From: Begonia masoniana
Lineage: Eukaryota > Streptophyta > Magnoliopsida > Cucurbitales > Begoniaceae
Assembly (NCBI GenBank): GCA_022432975.1
Contig: CM039514.1
Coordinates: 5,997,519 to 6,061,518 of the forward strand
Length of the DNA: 64,000 bases
Direction of reading: 5' to 3'
In this document: positions 13,001 to 25,249 of the stretch, piece after piece
Layout of the letters: each line of letters starts with the position of its first letter
Position numbering within the stretch: position 1 is the stretch's first letter
Notes under the pieces: model-generated
Database searches by the model: none
Seen by the model: the letters and a program-made list of their open reading frames with translations, nothing else
What the model was told of the DNA's origin: nothing
Program-made: the position numbers and the translations under genes

Positions 13001-15716
13001 TATAACAGCACCTTCTTTGTCATAAGGTCCAGAAAGAAGTTGCGTTAACTCAAATCGATCCAATGCCTTGTTTAATTCTTTGATAATACTAGAAGCCTCA
13101 TCAAGAAGTGCAGAATCAACAGATTCCATCTCCTCAGTAAGTTTAATTATAGTTTCTGCATCTTCAACCTCCACCCACGATAGAAACAGCATCATCCTTA
13201 TTGTACAATTCAATTTACCAGGATTATTTTTTCTGCTTTTATTAGAAAACATACCTGGTTTTTGAACTCTGCCAGCAACTTTAACTTTTCTTTGACATCA
13301 GTTAGAGCCAAGAGAATTTTTTGAGCCTTAACCCGGTCATCCCAAAAGGATTCATCGGCTGCTTTCAACTCTAGATCTGCAAGTTCTTTTTCCAGTTGCT
13401 CCAAACCAGAAGACGCTCTAATATCTTCAACGCGCTCTGATGCAATTTCTACATCTTTCCTCAGTGAATAAAAATCTGCCACAAGCACTAACTGTGTAAA
13501 ATATCGAGTAAAAATAATTTGGGAGTATCCCGATTGAATTAATTGTGTAGAACAGCATCCTGCCATAATGGCTTCAAAATGTAATCAAGCCATAATAAGA
13601 GTCAGATCTTTGGAGACCAGAGCAAGTCATAAGACCTATGCTTTTAAATATTTTCATCTCCAATCATATGAACGATGACTTTAAATATAAACAATAATGT
13701 GCGCTAGATGGAAGAAACACTAATGAAATTACGAAAATAGTCAATAGTGGCACATTTATTATAGAAGCAATTAGATGTTCATTGGGAAAGAGAGGAATGC
13801 TAGTGATTCTACTTGAGATGCCGTCAAAGTGAATATTTATTTTTTTATTAAACATGTTGCCTTTTGCCGTGACCTGATCTCTGACTGCATTTCAAATATT
13901 GTTTTTTTTTTTTCATTCGGCTTGCTTTACATTTTTTTACATTTTGAGGTTGTGATGCGGAAGGTTTGGAAAAACATATAGCATAAGGAAGAAATTGGCT
14001 GAGCAGTGACAAAAGGTAGTTGTGGAGAGGTTTGTTTGTCTGTGTGGGGACACTGTTAGTGGGTAGTAGAAGGGACCCTCAGTGGGGAGCAGAGAGGGGA
14101 GATATAAGTTAGTAGTAGGAGAAAGATAGGGGAATCGAATATTTTGTATGGCTTCGCTGGAAGGCTGGAACTGAATCTGTGGATAGCCGGATTTGTGCAG
14201 TGTTAGTATTTTGTTCATTTTCCTGTATCCTGCTCTGAGTTTTTTAGTAACTTCAGTGTTCTACTTTTCTACCCCAATCAGGTTGCTGATTTTTTATTTT
14301 TAAGTTATTCAGGTTTAGCTCGTCTCTGATATAAGTACATTTTCTTTTAATAAACATCTAGCTATTATATTTATGGCAAAAAAAATGCTCATTTTATCCA
14401 AGGGATGAAACATTTGCAAGATGTCAAACATGTCTATGATCTGATTCCATGTCTCGCACTCAAAGTCTCTGTTAGATCTCGGTGACCTGAATTTTTTTTT
14501 ACTCAGACCGATAGACTGCATGACAAATCTACTTTAAGATTTTGTTTACTCTATAAATACATGAAAAATTGATCCACAAAACTTGGAATTGTAATTTGGT
14601 CTTTATAGTAAAATTTCTCATTTGTTCGTTTTTTTTCTGAAAGAGTTTTTTCACTTAAATTTGAGTGTTCCAAGTTTCTATTTGCTTTTTCATTATCACT
14701 GGTTGATTTCTAACAGCCTTCGTAGATCACGGATCAAAGGGAAACACATAGGAAAGCTTGCATGGCATTGCAGTTTAGAAATAGTCTATATTAGATATCA
14801 AAACTTGAATACGAACTAGTGATGGTAAAAACAATAATATAGACTTATGACCTACCTTGCAGCACCCATTCTCCTGTATCAGCATTCACCTCCGCACTCA
14901 ATTGACTTTCCGGAGTTGCAAATAAAACTGCTAAAGAACAATAGCTTTCAGAAAGAAAAGAGTGATACAAGTAACGGTAATGGACGAGAAAATCCCAAAG
15001 CATCATTACAATTGCAACTCTTGAAAATAGTTAAGGAATGAAATTTCAAAGAATTACAACTTCAAGTTCACTATTGACAAGTGGAAAAAAACAAGGATTA
15101 GAAAAAGAATCATCAGAAAGCCATTAACATCCAAGCAATTTCTTTCTGTAGGCATATAATATATATATATAACAAAAGAAGACTCAGCATCATTTGCCAT
15201 CGAAACCCAGAAAGTTATATATTAAAAATATACCTGAAAGGACAAATTGATATAAATTGTAAAGAATGAAGCAACAGATCCACACAAAATTCTCGAAAAT
15301 CACTAAGAGATGAATTCTTTCTCTTCAATGTTAACAAGTAGGAAACGAAACTAAAGAATGATCAGAAACCACCCTTAAAACTACATAGAAATGTACGATA
15401 AACCCAAAAAAAGGCACAAACTCCAAAGAATAAACGCAGACCCGACATCCTTCCGCGATGAACTCAACCAACCAAGAAAGTTTTACGAAAATTCCAAAAA
15501 CATAAACCTGAATTTCAAAAGGGTAAGCATAAAAAAAACGCAGCAATAGATTAACGCACCAGACGAAGAAAATCTAGAAGGGGTGAAGGTTAAGCAACCA
15601 GAAGATGACTTCTCCCTAAGAAGAAGCAGCGGCAATGATAGTCTACTGCTAGTTAGGGGTTTCTGAAGCAGGAGAATGGGGGAGCTGGACGGCCGAGGAA
15701 GAAGAAGACCCTCCAT
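10073..15716 (-). CDS. HCF109: Chloroplast peptide chain release factor RF2 (PrfB1/HCF109 type)
   Basis: Class I release factor that ends plastid translation at UGA and UAA codons. Arabidopsis HCF109 (PrfB1) is its best match in my memory and is needed for stability and translation of UGA-ended plastid messages. Coding exons in order: 15716-15560, 14927-14856, 13475-13255, 13168-12965, 11771-11556, 11124-10938, 10377-10073. Phases agree and give 453 residues. The N-terminus ([18 protein letters not shown], then Ser-rich) looks like a plastid transit peptide. The stop-codon recognition tripeptide SPF is at about residues 281-283 ([12 protein letters not shown]). The peptidyl-tRNA hydrolysis motif GGQ is at about 327-329 ([14 protein letters not shown]). 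Both are intact, so this is a working RF2 and not the motif-altered PrfB3 paralogue. Intron 6 contains a small MITE. The promoter carries an ACGT repeat. Confidence 0.93.
10693..10872. mobile_element. Small MITE in intron 6 of the RF2 gene
   Basis: The left end TAAGTTTATCATCTAATTCT recurs in reverse complement at the right end (AGAATTAGATGATAAACTTA), with the similarity reaching about 45 bp inward and including CTCCTGA. Total length is about 180 bp with no coding capacity. The target duplication is unclear, so I cannot assign a superfamily. Confidence 0.7.
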
Positions 15717-15813
15717 TGACGACTCTCTTCACTTCCTCATGAACGAAGCTTCAGCTCGTAAAGTGGATAACGAGAGAGGGGGGAGCATCCGAGCATGAGC
15801 ACAGAAAACTGCC

Positions 15814-15863
15814 ACGTCACGTCCACGTGGATCCCACGTCACGTCCACGTGGATCCCACGTCA
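15814..15863 (-). promoter_or_regulatory. Tandem ACGT/G-box array in the RF2 promoter
   Basis: Two tandem copies of a 22-bp unit (15814-15835 and 15836-15857), each with ACGTCACGT followed by the palindromic G-box CCACGTGG (15823-15830, 15845-15852), then one more ACGT. This gives seven ACGT cores in about 50 bp, roughly 100-150 bp upstream of the RF2 start codon at 15716. ACGT cores are binding sites for plant bZIP factors (ABRE, G-box) and G-boxes also for bHLH/PIF factors. Regulation by light or ABA is inferred from the motif only. Confidence 0.7.
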
Positions 15864-15952
15864 GCAACAAATTTATATAAAATTTTAATTTTAAAGTTCT
15901 GATATAAAGTTATCCTAACAAATTTGATTTGGAAAGATTGAATTTTAATAAG

Positions 15953-16384
15953 TAGGGTGGGATCAATTCGGTCCTGGTACGGTTCGGTTCCACCCTCAAT
16001 TGACCAAAACTGAACCTGAACCATATTGAAATTTTTGGTTTTGTTGGGTCCGATTTTGATTCAATTTTGGTTCTCAATTTTTTTCAGTTTTGTAATGGTT
16101 TTGTCCAGCTTTTACTCGGTTCAGACCGAATTCGAGTACTTTAGTTATATAATTTGTAATTTTCGATTTAAGAATTTAAAAAATTATATAAACATTATAA
16201 ATTCGATTCGGTTCATTTTGATCGGTTTTTCAAATAATGAACCAAGAACAAAACCAAAAATCTTGGTTCGATTCTGTCCAGTGTCCAGTTTCAAAATTAG
16301 TTTTCTCAAAATTGAAACCAAACCGAACCAATATTTTTGGTTTGGTTAGGTTTTTTATTTTAAGCGAACCAAATTCCATCCCTA
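15953..16384. mobile_element. Possible degraded non-autonomous DNA element
   Basis: The segment begins TAGGGTGGGATCAATT and ends AAATTCCATCCCTA, which pair imperfectly as terminal inverted repeats. Its interior is rich in GGTTCGGTT and AACCGAACC runs on both strands, a pattern common in plant hAT-like MITEs. I could not find a target-site duplication, so the call is tentative. Confidence 0.35.
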
Positions 16385-16389
16385 CTTTT

Positions 16390-17412
16390 ATGATCATTTT
16401 ATAAAGTTTTAAATTTAAAGATGTTTAAGATAAAGTAACAAATATATTTTTGAAAAATTAACTTTTAAGCTATATACACGTGTCGCCCGTCCATGGATAT
16501 AAAATTTTGTTTTTATAAAAATTAATTAATTAAAAAGTAAAACGCATGGACACGTGTCTGATTAATATTACTAAATTATTTGTTCAAATGCATCAATTGA
16601 CAAAATATGTGCATAATAAATAAGATGAATATCTCATAACAAATAACATGTTCAAAAGTGTACTAAAAAATAAAGATTCATTAGTGGCTAATGTAATCAA
16701 ATTTATCGAGAAAAAAACAGATAACATATGATATCGTTTTATGCTTAATTCATCAGCAAATATATTTTTTAATACGATTGATTTAGTTATTGTTATGATT
16801 AAAACGCCGTAATCCAACCTGCTTTGAAACGAATAATAAAGCGAAAAAATATGAACACACAGATTTATAGTGTTTTACTCTCAATGCAAGAGATACATCC
16901 ATTTGCCGCTGACAGATTTCACTAAGATCAAAGAAGAAATAAGTTATAATCTTATCATGCCTCTTACGCTCTCTACAACGATTCACGACTTTCTCTGCGT
17001 AAGGTCTTCAATCAGCGTACACTCCACAAACTCAACAGTTATAGTGTTAGTTTACTCGAACTAATTTATCTTTGTTGAACTTAGAATAATGGTGATGAAG
17101 ATTGAAAGATTGTCACGAAATATTTTTCGTTAAATTCAACTATGAAAATAAATGAAACAACTATTTAAAAAAATTTTAAAATAGGAGGAGTTTATGGATG
17201 ATATTGAAATTAGGAGTACTTATGTGAAAAGAACCGTATCTTCAAGGCCTAAAAAGCTAAATCAAACGACCACTCAGCTACACGCAGCTCGGGCAAGCAG
17301 AGGAAGCTTTCAAATCGAAAATATTTAAGCTTTTTCTTCTCTGAATTTATCGATTGTTGTGTTTTCTGTTCAATCGGGTTAGAGTCCGTAAAGAGGAAAC
17401 TTTCCTCAAAGC
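16390..17412. other. Intergenic between divergent RF2 and PELOTA genes
   Basis: AT-rich spacer. The part next to 17412 is the PELOTA promoter and 5' UTR; it becomes more pyrimidine-rich around 17320-17400. No other gene recognised. Confidence 0.5.
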
Positions 17413-20400
17413 ATGAAGATCGTTCGCAAAGACCTTTCGCCGGATGGGTCCGGCAGTGTTAAGGTATTCAAAAGAACGATGATGGAGGGATTATCGCTTA
17501 ATTCGTGCTCAATTATAGTTTTGCAATGAAGACCCATGGTTTATAGGGTTAGGGTGTGGATTTTTTGGGAGGATAATGTGTTTTTTCTTTTGGGTTTGGT
17601 CGTATTCAGATGATTCCGGTTGATTCTGATGATTTGTGGCATGCTTACAATTTGATTGCTCCGGGAGATACTGTGAAGGCTATGACTGTCAGGTACCTCC
17701 TCTTATCATTGGTTTCTTATTTTTTCTTTTTTTTTTTTTTTTTTTTTTTGGGTTCTTGGAGAGGGAGGAGGAGAGTGGAATTAATTAGTTTGATGAGTTT
17801 TTTGTTTGTAATTTTTATATTTGCTGTAATTGAAATAAGTTCATTAAGAAGTACGGTTACAGACACAAGAGAGACAAAGATACTAGGATGCTGGCACCCT
17901 ATTTTTCATTCTGCGTGTACGATCAGATAGACAATTTACTAGATACATGACCATAGGTGTTTTTCTCAGTGCAAAGCAACGTTTTCTTGTCAAAATAAAC
18001 CACAATTTTCACATCTAAAATTTAAAAGAATGTTCTATTTGGTTCTCAGATGTGCTGTTGAAGACATTATTAATTGGGATGGTTGGGAGTTTATAAGGCC
18101 AGGCTGTAAAAGTTCTTTATAAGATTACTTTCTTTAACTTTGCAGGGTAATTTTCCCATAATTATCTATTACCAACATTATGAAAAGTCAATAAATCTTC
18201 ATGAACTTGGATATCTTCAATTCATAATTATCAAAGTAGAATCGCTTATCTTTCCCAATTGCACATATTTTTGTCATTTAATATTTTGTTTCTTGTTAGA
18301 AAAGAGATCAAGATGTATTGTTGCAGTAGTAGTTTTTTTCAATTACCTTAATTCAAATGGAGGACCCATGTAAGCCATGAACTTATGCAGATGATATTTT
18401 TAAGGTTTAGATAATCAAACGTGATACATTCATGACATGCGAGAAATTGAACGAGAAAACATTATCGAATAATATAAGTCATTCTGCTTTGTTTCATGAT
18501 GTAAAACTATAATTGTTTATAGGAAAGTTGTCACGGAAAAAGCTTCTGGCGGAAGAGATGCTGAAAGAGTGAAGCTGAATTTAGAAATTAAAGTTGCGGA
18601 GGTAAGAAATCAGAACTGCCAGTAGAGGACAGGGAGTTCCAATGTTCTTTTATGTATTAGATTTAGAAGAGTTTGTTCTTATGAGAAACTGTATTGGATA
18701 CTGGAGATAAGAGAACATGAACGACTAACATTTCTTGGTGATACAAAATTGTTGAGGAGTCTTCAAGTTCTGGTCAGAATACTATTTTGGATTTTTCTTT
18801 CATATACTTCTCAATTTACACCCTAAATTGTCAAAAAAACTTGAGTTTGGACTCGTTACTGTCATAATGACCATTTAAATTTAACATATATTGAGCTATA
18901 TTTTCCATTCAGATAGATGACCTAGCTTCAACTTTGTGCTGTTCTTCTTTTTGAGACAAAATTAACCTAAGAAAAGAAAGTTGCAAGGATGAATAATAAG
19001 GAAATCTTTCAAAAAATAGACCACATCTATTCTCTCCCTTCGAAAAGTATAAGATGAGATGTGTATTTGTAAATTTAGCTTTATGCTGTGTTTGAGCAGT
19101 TGTGTTAAAAATTTTGCACTTGTTGCTGAATTTTGATATTGTCTTTTGTAGGTGGGAGATTATGACAAAGTCGGTTCTGTCTTGCGCATACGTGGTAAAA
19201 ATATCTCACAGAATGACCATGTTAAGGTAATTTGTTGTAGGTTAACTCAAGATTAACCAGTAAAATGATTTTCAATTGAGCATATGCTTACTTAATTGTA
19301 GATAGGAGCATTCCACACTTTGGAACTTGAGCTGAATAGGCCATTTGTGTTAAGGAAGGTATAGTTACTTTTAAACTCATCGAGATCTCTTACATTTTAG
19401 TTTTAGTACTCTTAAATCTTAATTTTTGCAATTATGCTATGCACTGTTTGTATGAATAAATATTTGAGTCTTCCGGTCTGATGCATCTCTAAATTTGACT
19501 AGTAAGATTGGTGTTATGTACATTATTTTGAGAGAGATATAAGATGGGATCTTGCTATGGTTTGAAATACATATGCTGTGGATAACAAAATTGATGTAAG
19601 GTTATTTATGTTGGATACTGTATGCTTAAGTAGCGGTGAAGGAATCATTATTTCTGTTTATTTTATTTCAAAAGATAAATTAAAAGTTCAGTAGTTGTGA
19701 AGGAATCATTGTTTCTGTTTTTAGAGTTGGTGTGGTTCAGTGAGCTAATATTAAGTTTAGATCCATCTGTGATTGCTAGTATCAACTTGTTTACTTAATG
19801 AACATTTTTTATGTCATAAAAGAAAAACTGGTTTTTTACATGATCATTTAATGGTTATGAAGACGTTAAAGTATAATACTGGAGTGGAAAGGGCAGACTT
19901 AATTAGAGATATTAATCATGTTTTAAAATTACATGTTTCTTCAATGACTTGAATTCGTTTCTTTCATATATTTTAGGTGCTGTGGGATTCGTTAGCTTTG
20001 GAGACTCTACATGAAGCTTCAGGTGTGCAGGCAGACCTCGTATTTTTGCTTTTGACATTATGTTAGAGATATTTGCATTCCAAAAATTTTGGAGAAAAAA
20101 ATAATGGTTAAAATGCACTTCCATTAAAAATGAGACTGCTTATGAAATGTCAGTATCGATGAATTTCGATGCAAAAGTTGAGTTATTACAATTTTTTAAA
20201 GTAATAATAAGTTTTTCCTCTGATCTTACTATCTTATGTGTCGCTTACCTGTCTTTTATTAATTGACGTAATATTTAAGATGATTTATAAATATTTAAAA
20301 TAATATATTAATTATATCAATTAATGTGTGTTGCATGAGGAGGTAAAATTATAGGGTAAAATTATAAAATAAATATTGCATCACTTTTTTTTTAATACTT

Positions 20401-23400
20401 CCGAAGTCTTTTATGATCCATTACGTGTGAATGGTATAAGTTTGGAATTAATATTGTATTAATTCTCATAGAAGTTTCTTTGCGAGTTCAAGGTTCTTGA
20501 TCAATTCGATATTAGGATAGTTTGTTTTTTATTTTGAGAAAAAAAATATTGAAATTGCTTGGCGTAGCAGTCAAGTTTGTTCTTTTCCTTTTTCCCAAAT
20601 TTCAAAAACCTATGAATAGCACTAATATGATAGACGTGATACCTCATACCTCTGCTTAGTTTAATGATGCTTGGATGCCAAGTCTTATAAAAGTCTGGTA
20701 AGAGAACATTTATAATATAAAAATGTGGTATACTAAGTCCATTAAATCGATTTTCTCCTCTACTTTTTCAGATCTTGCTGCAAGTGCTGATTTGGCGGTG
20801 GTTTTAATGCAAGAAGGATTGGCACATGTCCTCCTTGTTGGCAAGATGTATTTGACGCAAGATTGGATTGTGATTGCTTGTTTTAAATATCTGTAGAATA
20901 CTCCATAAACTATAATTAGATACTTGAATTGAAATGAAATACTTGTTTGTTAAATATGGGTGTTTGTTAAAATTCTGTTTTCCTTGGTTTCTTCTTGCGT
21001 GGGACTGTATTTATGTTATTCTGCATGGTTTTACTGTATAACTTTGTCTATATTGTGCTTAGCTGATTATTTCTTCCAGTTAAAAAAATGACTTTTTGAG
21101 CTCTGAATATGCTTCTTTGATAAATATTGCTGGCATGAGTTTATGCTAATTTCATGGAATTGTATTGTTATTTTTTGACTGATAATTTTTTCGTGAATGA
21201 AATGTAACAGTATGACAATAACTCGGGCGCGAATAGAAACTTCAATTCCTCGCAAGTATGGGCCAGGTGTTGCTGGCTATGAGGCGGTATGACGATCCTA
21301 AACTCTGAACTTTCCATTTTTTTGTTGCACAAATAGATAATGGCGCTAATGAATATTAGTTTCAAAACCGAAACGAAAAAGTAAAATAATAACATAGAAA
21401 TAATTCTCAAACAAGGATAAGTTATATTAATTATCGAAAGTGTCAAAATATGTTTTTTGATATTTACACAACCCTTTAAATAGAGTTCGAATCATGGTTT
21501 GAAATTTCTAAATTTTTACGAAGACTTTTAAAAATATAAAATTTATCTATTAAGTTAAAATAAATAAGATTAAATATTAAAATAATAGATGAAATAAAAT
21601 ATTAAAATATCACGGGCTTATACTTTATCGGCTTGGGTCACAGTTGTGTAGTGCATAAGCTAATGCTCTGTAGTGACTTGGAAAAAATTAGTGGGGGAAA
21701 TATATTGTTGACCCAAGCATTTTTTTTGTCTCTTTGACAGGCCTTGAATAAATTCCTTGACAATGTTATGAAGGTAGGTCTATTTAAGTTCTAATGTTTA
21801 TTTTTAAATTTTTCTTCTTAGAAGTTCTACTTTGAAGTTCTTACCTATTCTATCCTGATTTGTTAGGCTTTCTTAAGATATGTTGATTTCAAAGTCATTC
21901 GCTGTGCAGTAATTGCTAGTCCTGGTTTTACAAAGGTTAGGAACTTTGCCTTGTAATATTTTACTAATTCAGTGCCTGATTCGACTGTGACGCTTTTTAT
22001 ATTTTTATGGAAGAATTTGTCTTATTTTGATGTTTTCTCTGCAGGATCAGTTTCGACGTCGATTATTGTTGGAGGCTGAGAACAAACAGTTACGACCGAT
22101 TATTGAGAACAAATCACGAATCATTCTTGTGCCTACAACCTCGGGTTTCAAGTATGCTCTCTTTTCGTGAGTTGACATCTGTTATATATGACAAATCTGA
22201 GTCTTTCTTTTCTATGCCAATTGAACTGGGTTGTGTCACTGGTTTGATTAGATGTTACGAATTTATGGTTGATTTACAAACTAATTTGAAAATTGAGATT
22301 TTTAGCTATCTTTTGAACTACTTGGTTTCATATAAATGACATTATTTTCGTAGAGAATCGTATGAATAATGATTATTTCTAAGTATTTTAAAAGTTATTT
22401 TTTTAATACGGTTGTTTGTAATTATAAAGAAATTGCTTCTCACTAGATGTATCTTGTTTGAGTGAAGTTTTCTTCCACTGATTTTTTGTAACTTTTCGCT
22501 TTCAATACAAATTTTTCTATCATAAAAATAAAAAATTATGATTTGTTTAATTTTATTAAATTTTTTTTTCAGTTGTGCATATAGATAATCAAAATATTTT
22601 GTATTAAATCTAATCATAGTGTTTGAAGAAGAGGCAAAATTGAATCCTTTTTGAACAGGCACAGTTTGAGAGAGGTTTTGGATGCTCCAAGTATCATGAA
22701 AATGATAAAGGACACTAAAGCTGCAAAAGAGGTTTTTTTTTTCCTCCAATAGTGTTCTTGAAATTTCTTAGACAAGATTTGTCATTTATCTGCTCAAATT
22801 TTTTTTTCTTGTTTGCTTCTTCTCTTAGGTGCAAGTTCTCAAGGAATTCTATGACATGTTATCAAACGTAAGGTTTTATACATTAAATTATTTGATTCTA
22901 TGTTATTCACAATGTTTTCAGATAATGACGTAAAAATTCGGTCGATATCTGTCAAGTTAATGTTGTTTGGTAGCATCTACATTCTATGTTATTTACTTAG
23001 TGATTTGATGGCGGTTAACATACAATCGACATTAAGAAATAACATAAAATTTTTAGTTTTTTTTGAAAGAGGAATGTTCTTCCACTCTCTTCTCTTGTAT
23101 CTCATTTCTTTCAGTATATTTCTTTTCTTAATACCTCTCTCTTCTCTTGTATCCTTATTCTTTCAATAAATTTCGTTTATTATTTTACTACAAAAAAAAA
23201 AAGAGCAACAGATATAACATTAATCATTTCTAGTGAAGAAGATTTACTTGTACCATTTGATAGTATGCAATTATTGTTTTACCACATAAATCTGTTCATA
23301 GTAGCATTTTGGCATACGTGATTTCATTAGTGTATATCATAGGTATTTAAATACAAATAATGTGGATTAGGGAAAAACGTTATTTCACATATGTTCAACC

Positions 23401-24416
23401 ATAACTTAAATTTGATGTAGTTACCTCCAATTTTTTGTAGGATTCGGCTCGTGCGTGCTATGGACCGAAGCACGTTGAAGTTGCCCATGAACAATTGGCT
23501 ATCCAAACTCTTCTAATCACAGATGATCTCTTCAGGTCAGTTCTTTTTGTAGGATTATAAAAATAAATTTATTTTTTAATTATAAATTCTAATCTTATTT
23601 TTTGACGTGACACTCATAGGTCGTTCATTAATTATTGTAATAATTAATATAAGTTATGAATAATTAAAATTAGACACCAATTGGATCAATTAGTGAACGC
23701 GACACTGATGTAAACCTTGCATTACTAAAAAAAAAAAAAAAAAAACTCAAGCACCCAAATAAACGTTTTGATGTTGCAAAGACATACTGGCACAAGATAT
23801 ATAAATTTGTTTTTGATTGTCGTCTGGTGTAATGTCTGTCCAAAAATGGTAGCCAATATGTCATTGCTTCAAGTTGCCTCTTTCCATTCTTCAATATATT
23901 CAATTTTCTTCAAGTTGTCTTAGTATATTTAAAAACATTATCTGATGATTACAAGTCTTTATTTTTTTCACAGGAGTTCAGATATAAAAGTGCGGCAAAA
24001 ATACGTTAAATTGGTGGACTCGGTGAGAGCTTGTGGGGGCACTGTCCATATATTTTCATCCCTGCACGTCTCTGGAGAACGTAAGTAGTGTTTTATTCCA
24101 TTCTATTACAGCTGCTGGTTAGAGCTATGTCTTTGGTGGGTTACTTTTTTTGTCCAAATGGTGGCTTCATGGGTCTGTCGTGTAGTTCAGTTTATGTAAA
24201 TTTTCAATTTTTAGTACTAGCTTTCATGTCTCTCTGTTCGTAACAGTGTTCTGATGAAAAAAATTCAACTTCAAGTTGACTTCATTAATTAACTTGTGCA
24301 AAAATATATGTCAATATTTAATAGATTTCACAAATATTGCAGAGCTTGCACAAATTACTGGAATTGCAGCAATTCTACGGTTCCCCATGCCTGATCTTGA
24401 TGCCATTGAGATGTGA
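17413..24416 (+). CDS. PEL1: PELOTA (Dom34) ribosome-rescue factor, 16 exons
   Basis: Pelota/Dom34 is an eRF1-like protein that, with Hbs1, splits stalled ribosomes in no-go and non-stop mRNA decay. In plants PELOTA also affects resistance to begomoviruses and transposon transcript control. Coding exons: 17413-17463, 17610-17692, 18523-18601, 19152-19226, 19302-19358, 19977-20022, 20772-20847, 21211-21286, 21741-21773, 21867-21935, 22045-22151, 22659-22731, 22829-22867, 23441-23535, 23974-24080, 24343-24416. Phases agree and give 379 residues, the family length. Seen: the N-terminal Sm-like domain start [17 protein letters not shown], the central-domain motif [15 protein letters not shown], and the C-terminal [20 protein letters not shown]. 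There is no GGQ motif, as expected for Pelota rather than eRF1. Exon 7/8 joins as GKIMTITRA. Confidence 0.95.
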
Positions 24417-25249
24417 TGAAAACAGATACAATCAATATTCAGGTCCTCTTGTACATGTACAAAGATTTGTAGAATTCGACATTTTAGTAGTTAGTAGAGT
24501 AATTGGGCCAACTATTGTAGCGAAAGATGCATCTTTTTTTATTCTAGTGATTGATTCTGTAATGAAGATGGAGAAACGATATAGTTATAAGCTTTTATTG
24601 TTGGATTTGCGCTCTTGATGTTGTTGAGAGAAATCTTCTAATCTTTCTCTACCATTTGAACTAAGAATCACTCCATCCACCAATTACTGTAAGTGCTAAA
24701 AAAGTAAACCATTAAATAGATGTGTTATGGTTTACAGCCTCGCACTTCACTCGACTTTTTTGTCGATCAAAACCCTCCACTGGTCAGAACACTCGACCAA
24801 AGAGTCATAACACAATGGGTTATGTATCTCAGCAATATGATTGAATCTCTAATAATTTCATCACGAGGATTTGAAATCTCTCTTTTGTAGAGAAAGATCC
24901 GTCAAGTGGTCTACCAACCATGTTATGATTCTCTGGTCGAGGATTTTTACTGGTAGAGAATTCTGACAGACAAAAAGGCTAAATAAAGTGCCACCAAGTG
25001 AAGAGCGTGATGAGAACCATAACACTAAATTTAGAAGAAAATTAAGTAAATTAAAAATCAGAAGAAAGTACAAGGAGAATGTACATGGTTCTCCTACACA
25101 AAACAACATGATCACAAAGTGAGGAGATTGTCCCTAAAAAACATAACTATTGCCATAAGACTTGAGAGCTTAGGAAAGCACATATTCATAGCCTTTAGTG
25201 CCCAAAAACAGATATGTAAATATATATAGTAGGTAAATCAATTTTCAGC
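24417..25249. other. Intergenic; 3' flank of DRP4C copy A
   Basis: The first few hundred bases likely include the PELOTA 3' UTR. From about 25066 to 25249 the sequence matches the 3' flanks of the other two DRP4C copies (29219-29410 and 42895-43083), for example ACATGGTTCTCCTACACA and TTGTCCCTAAAAAACAT. The duplicated unit therefore extends beyond the coding region. Confidence 0.7.

Noticed and set aside
16026..16349. 107-codon open frame
   Set aside because: Low-complexity Phe/Ile-rich translation of an AT-rich degraded repeat with GGTTCGG motifs; no domain or splice context.
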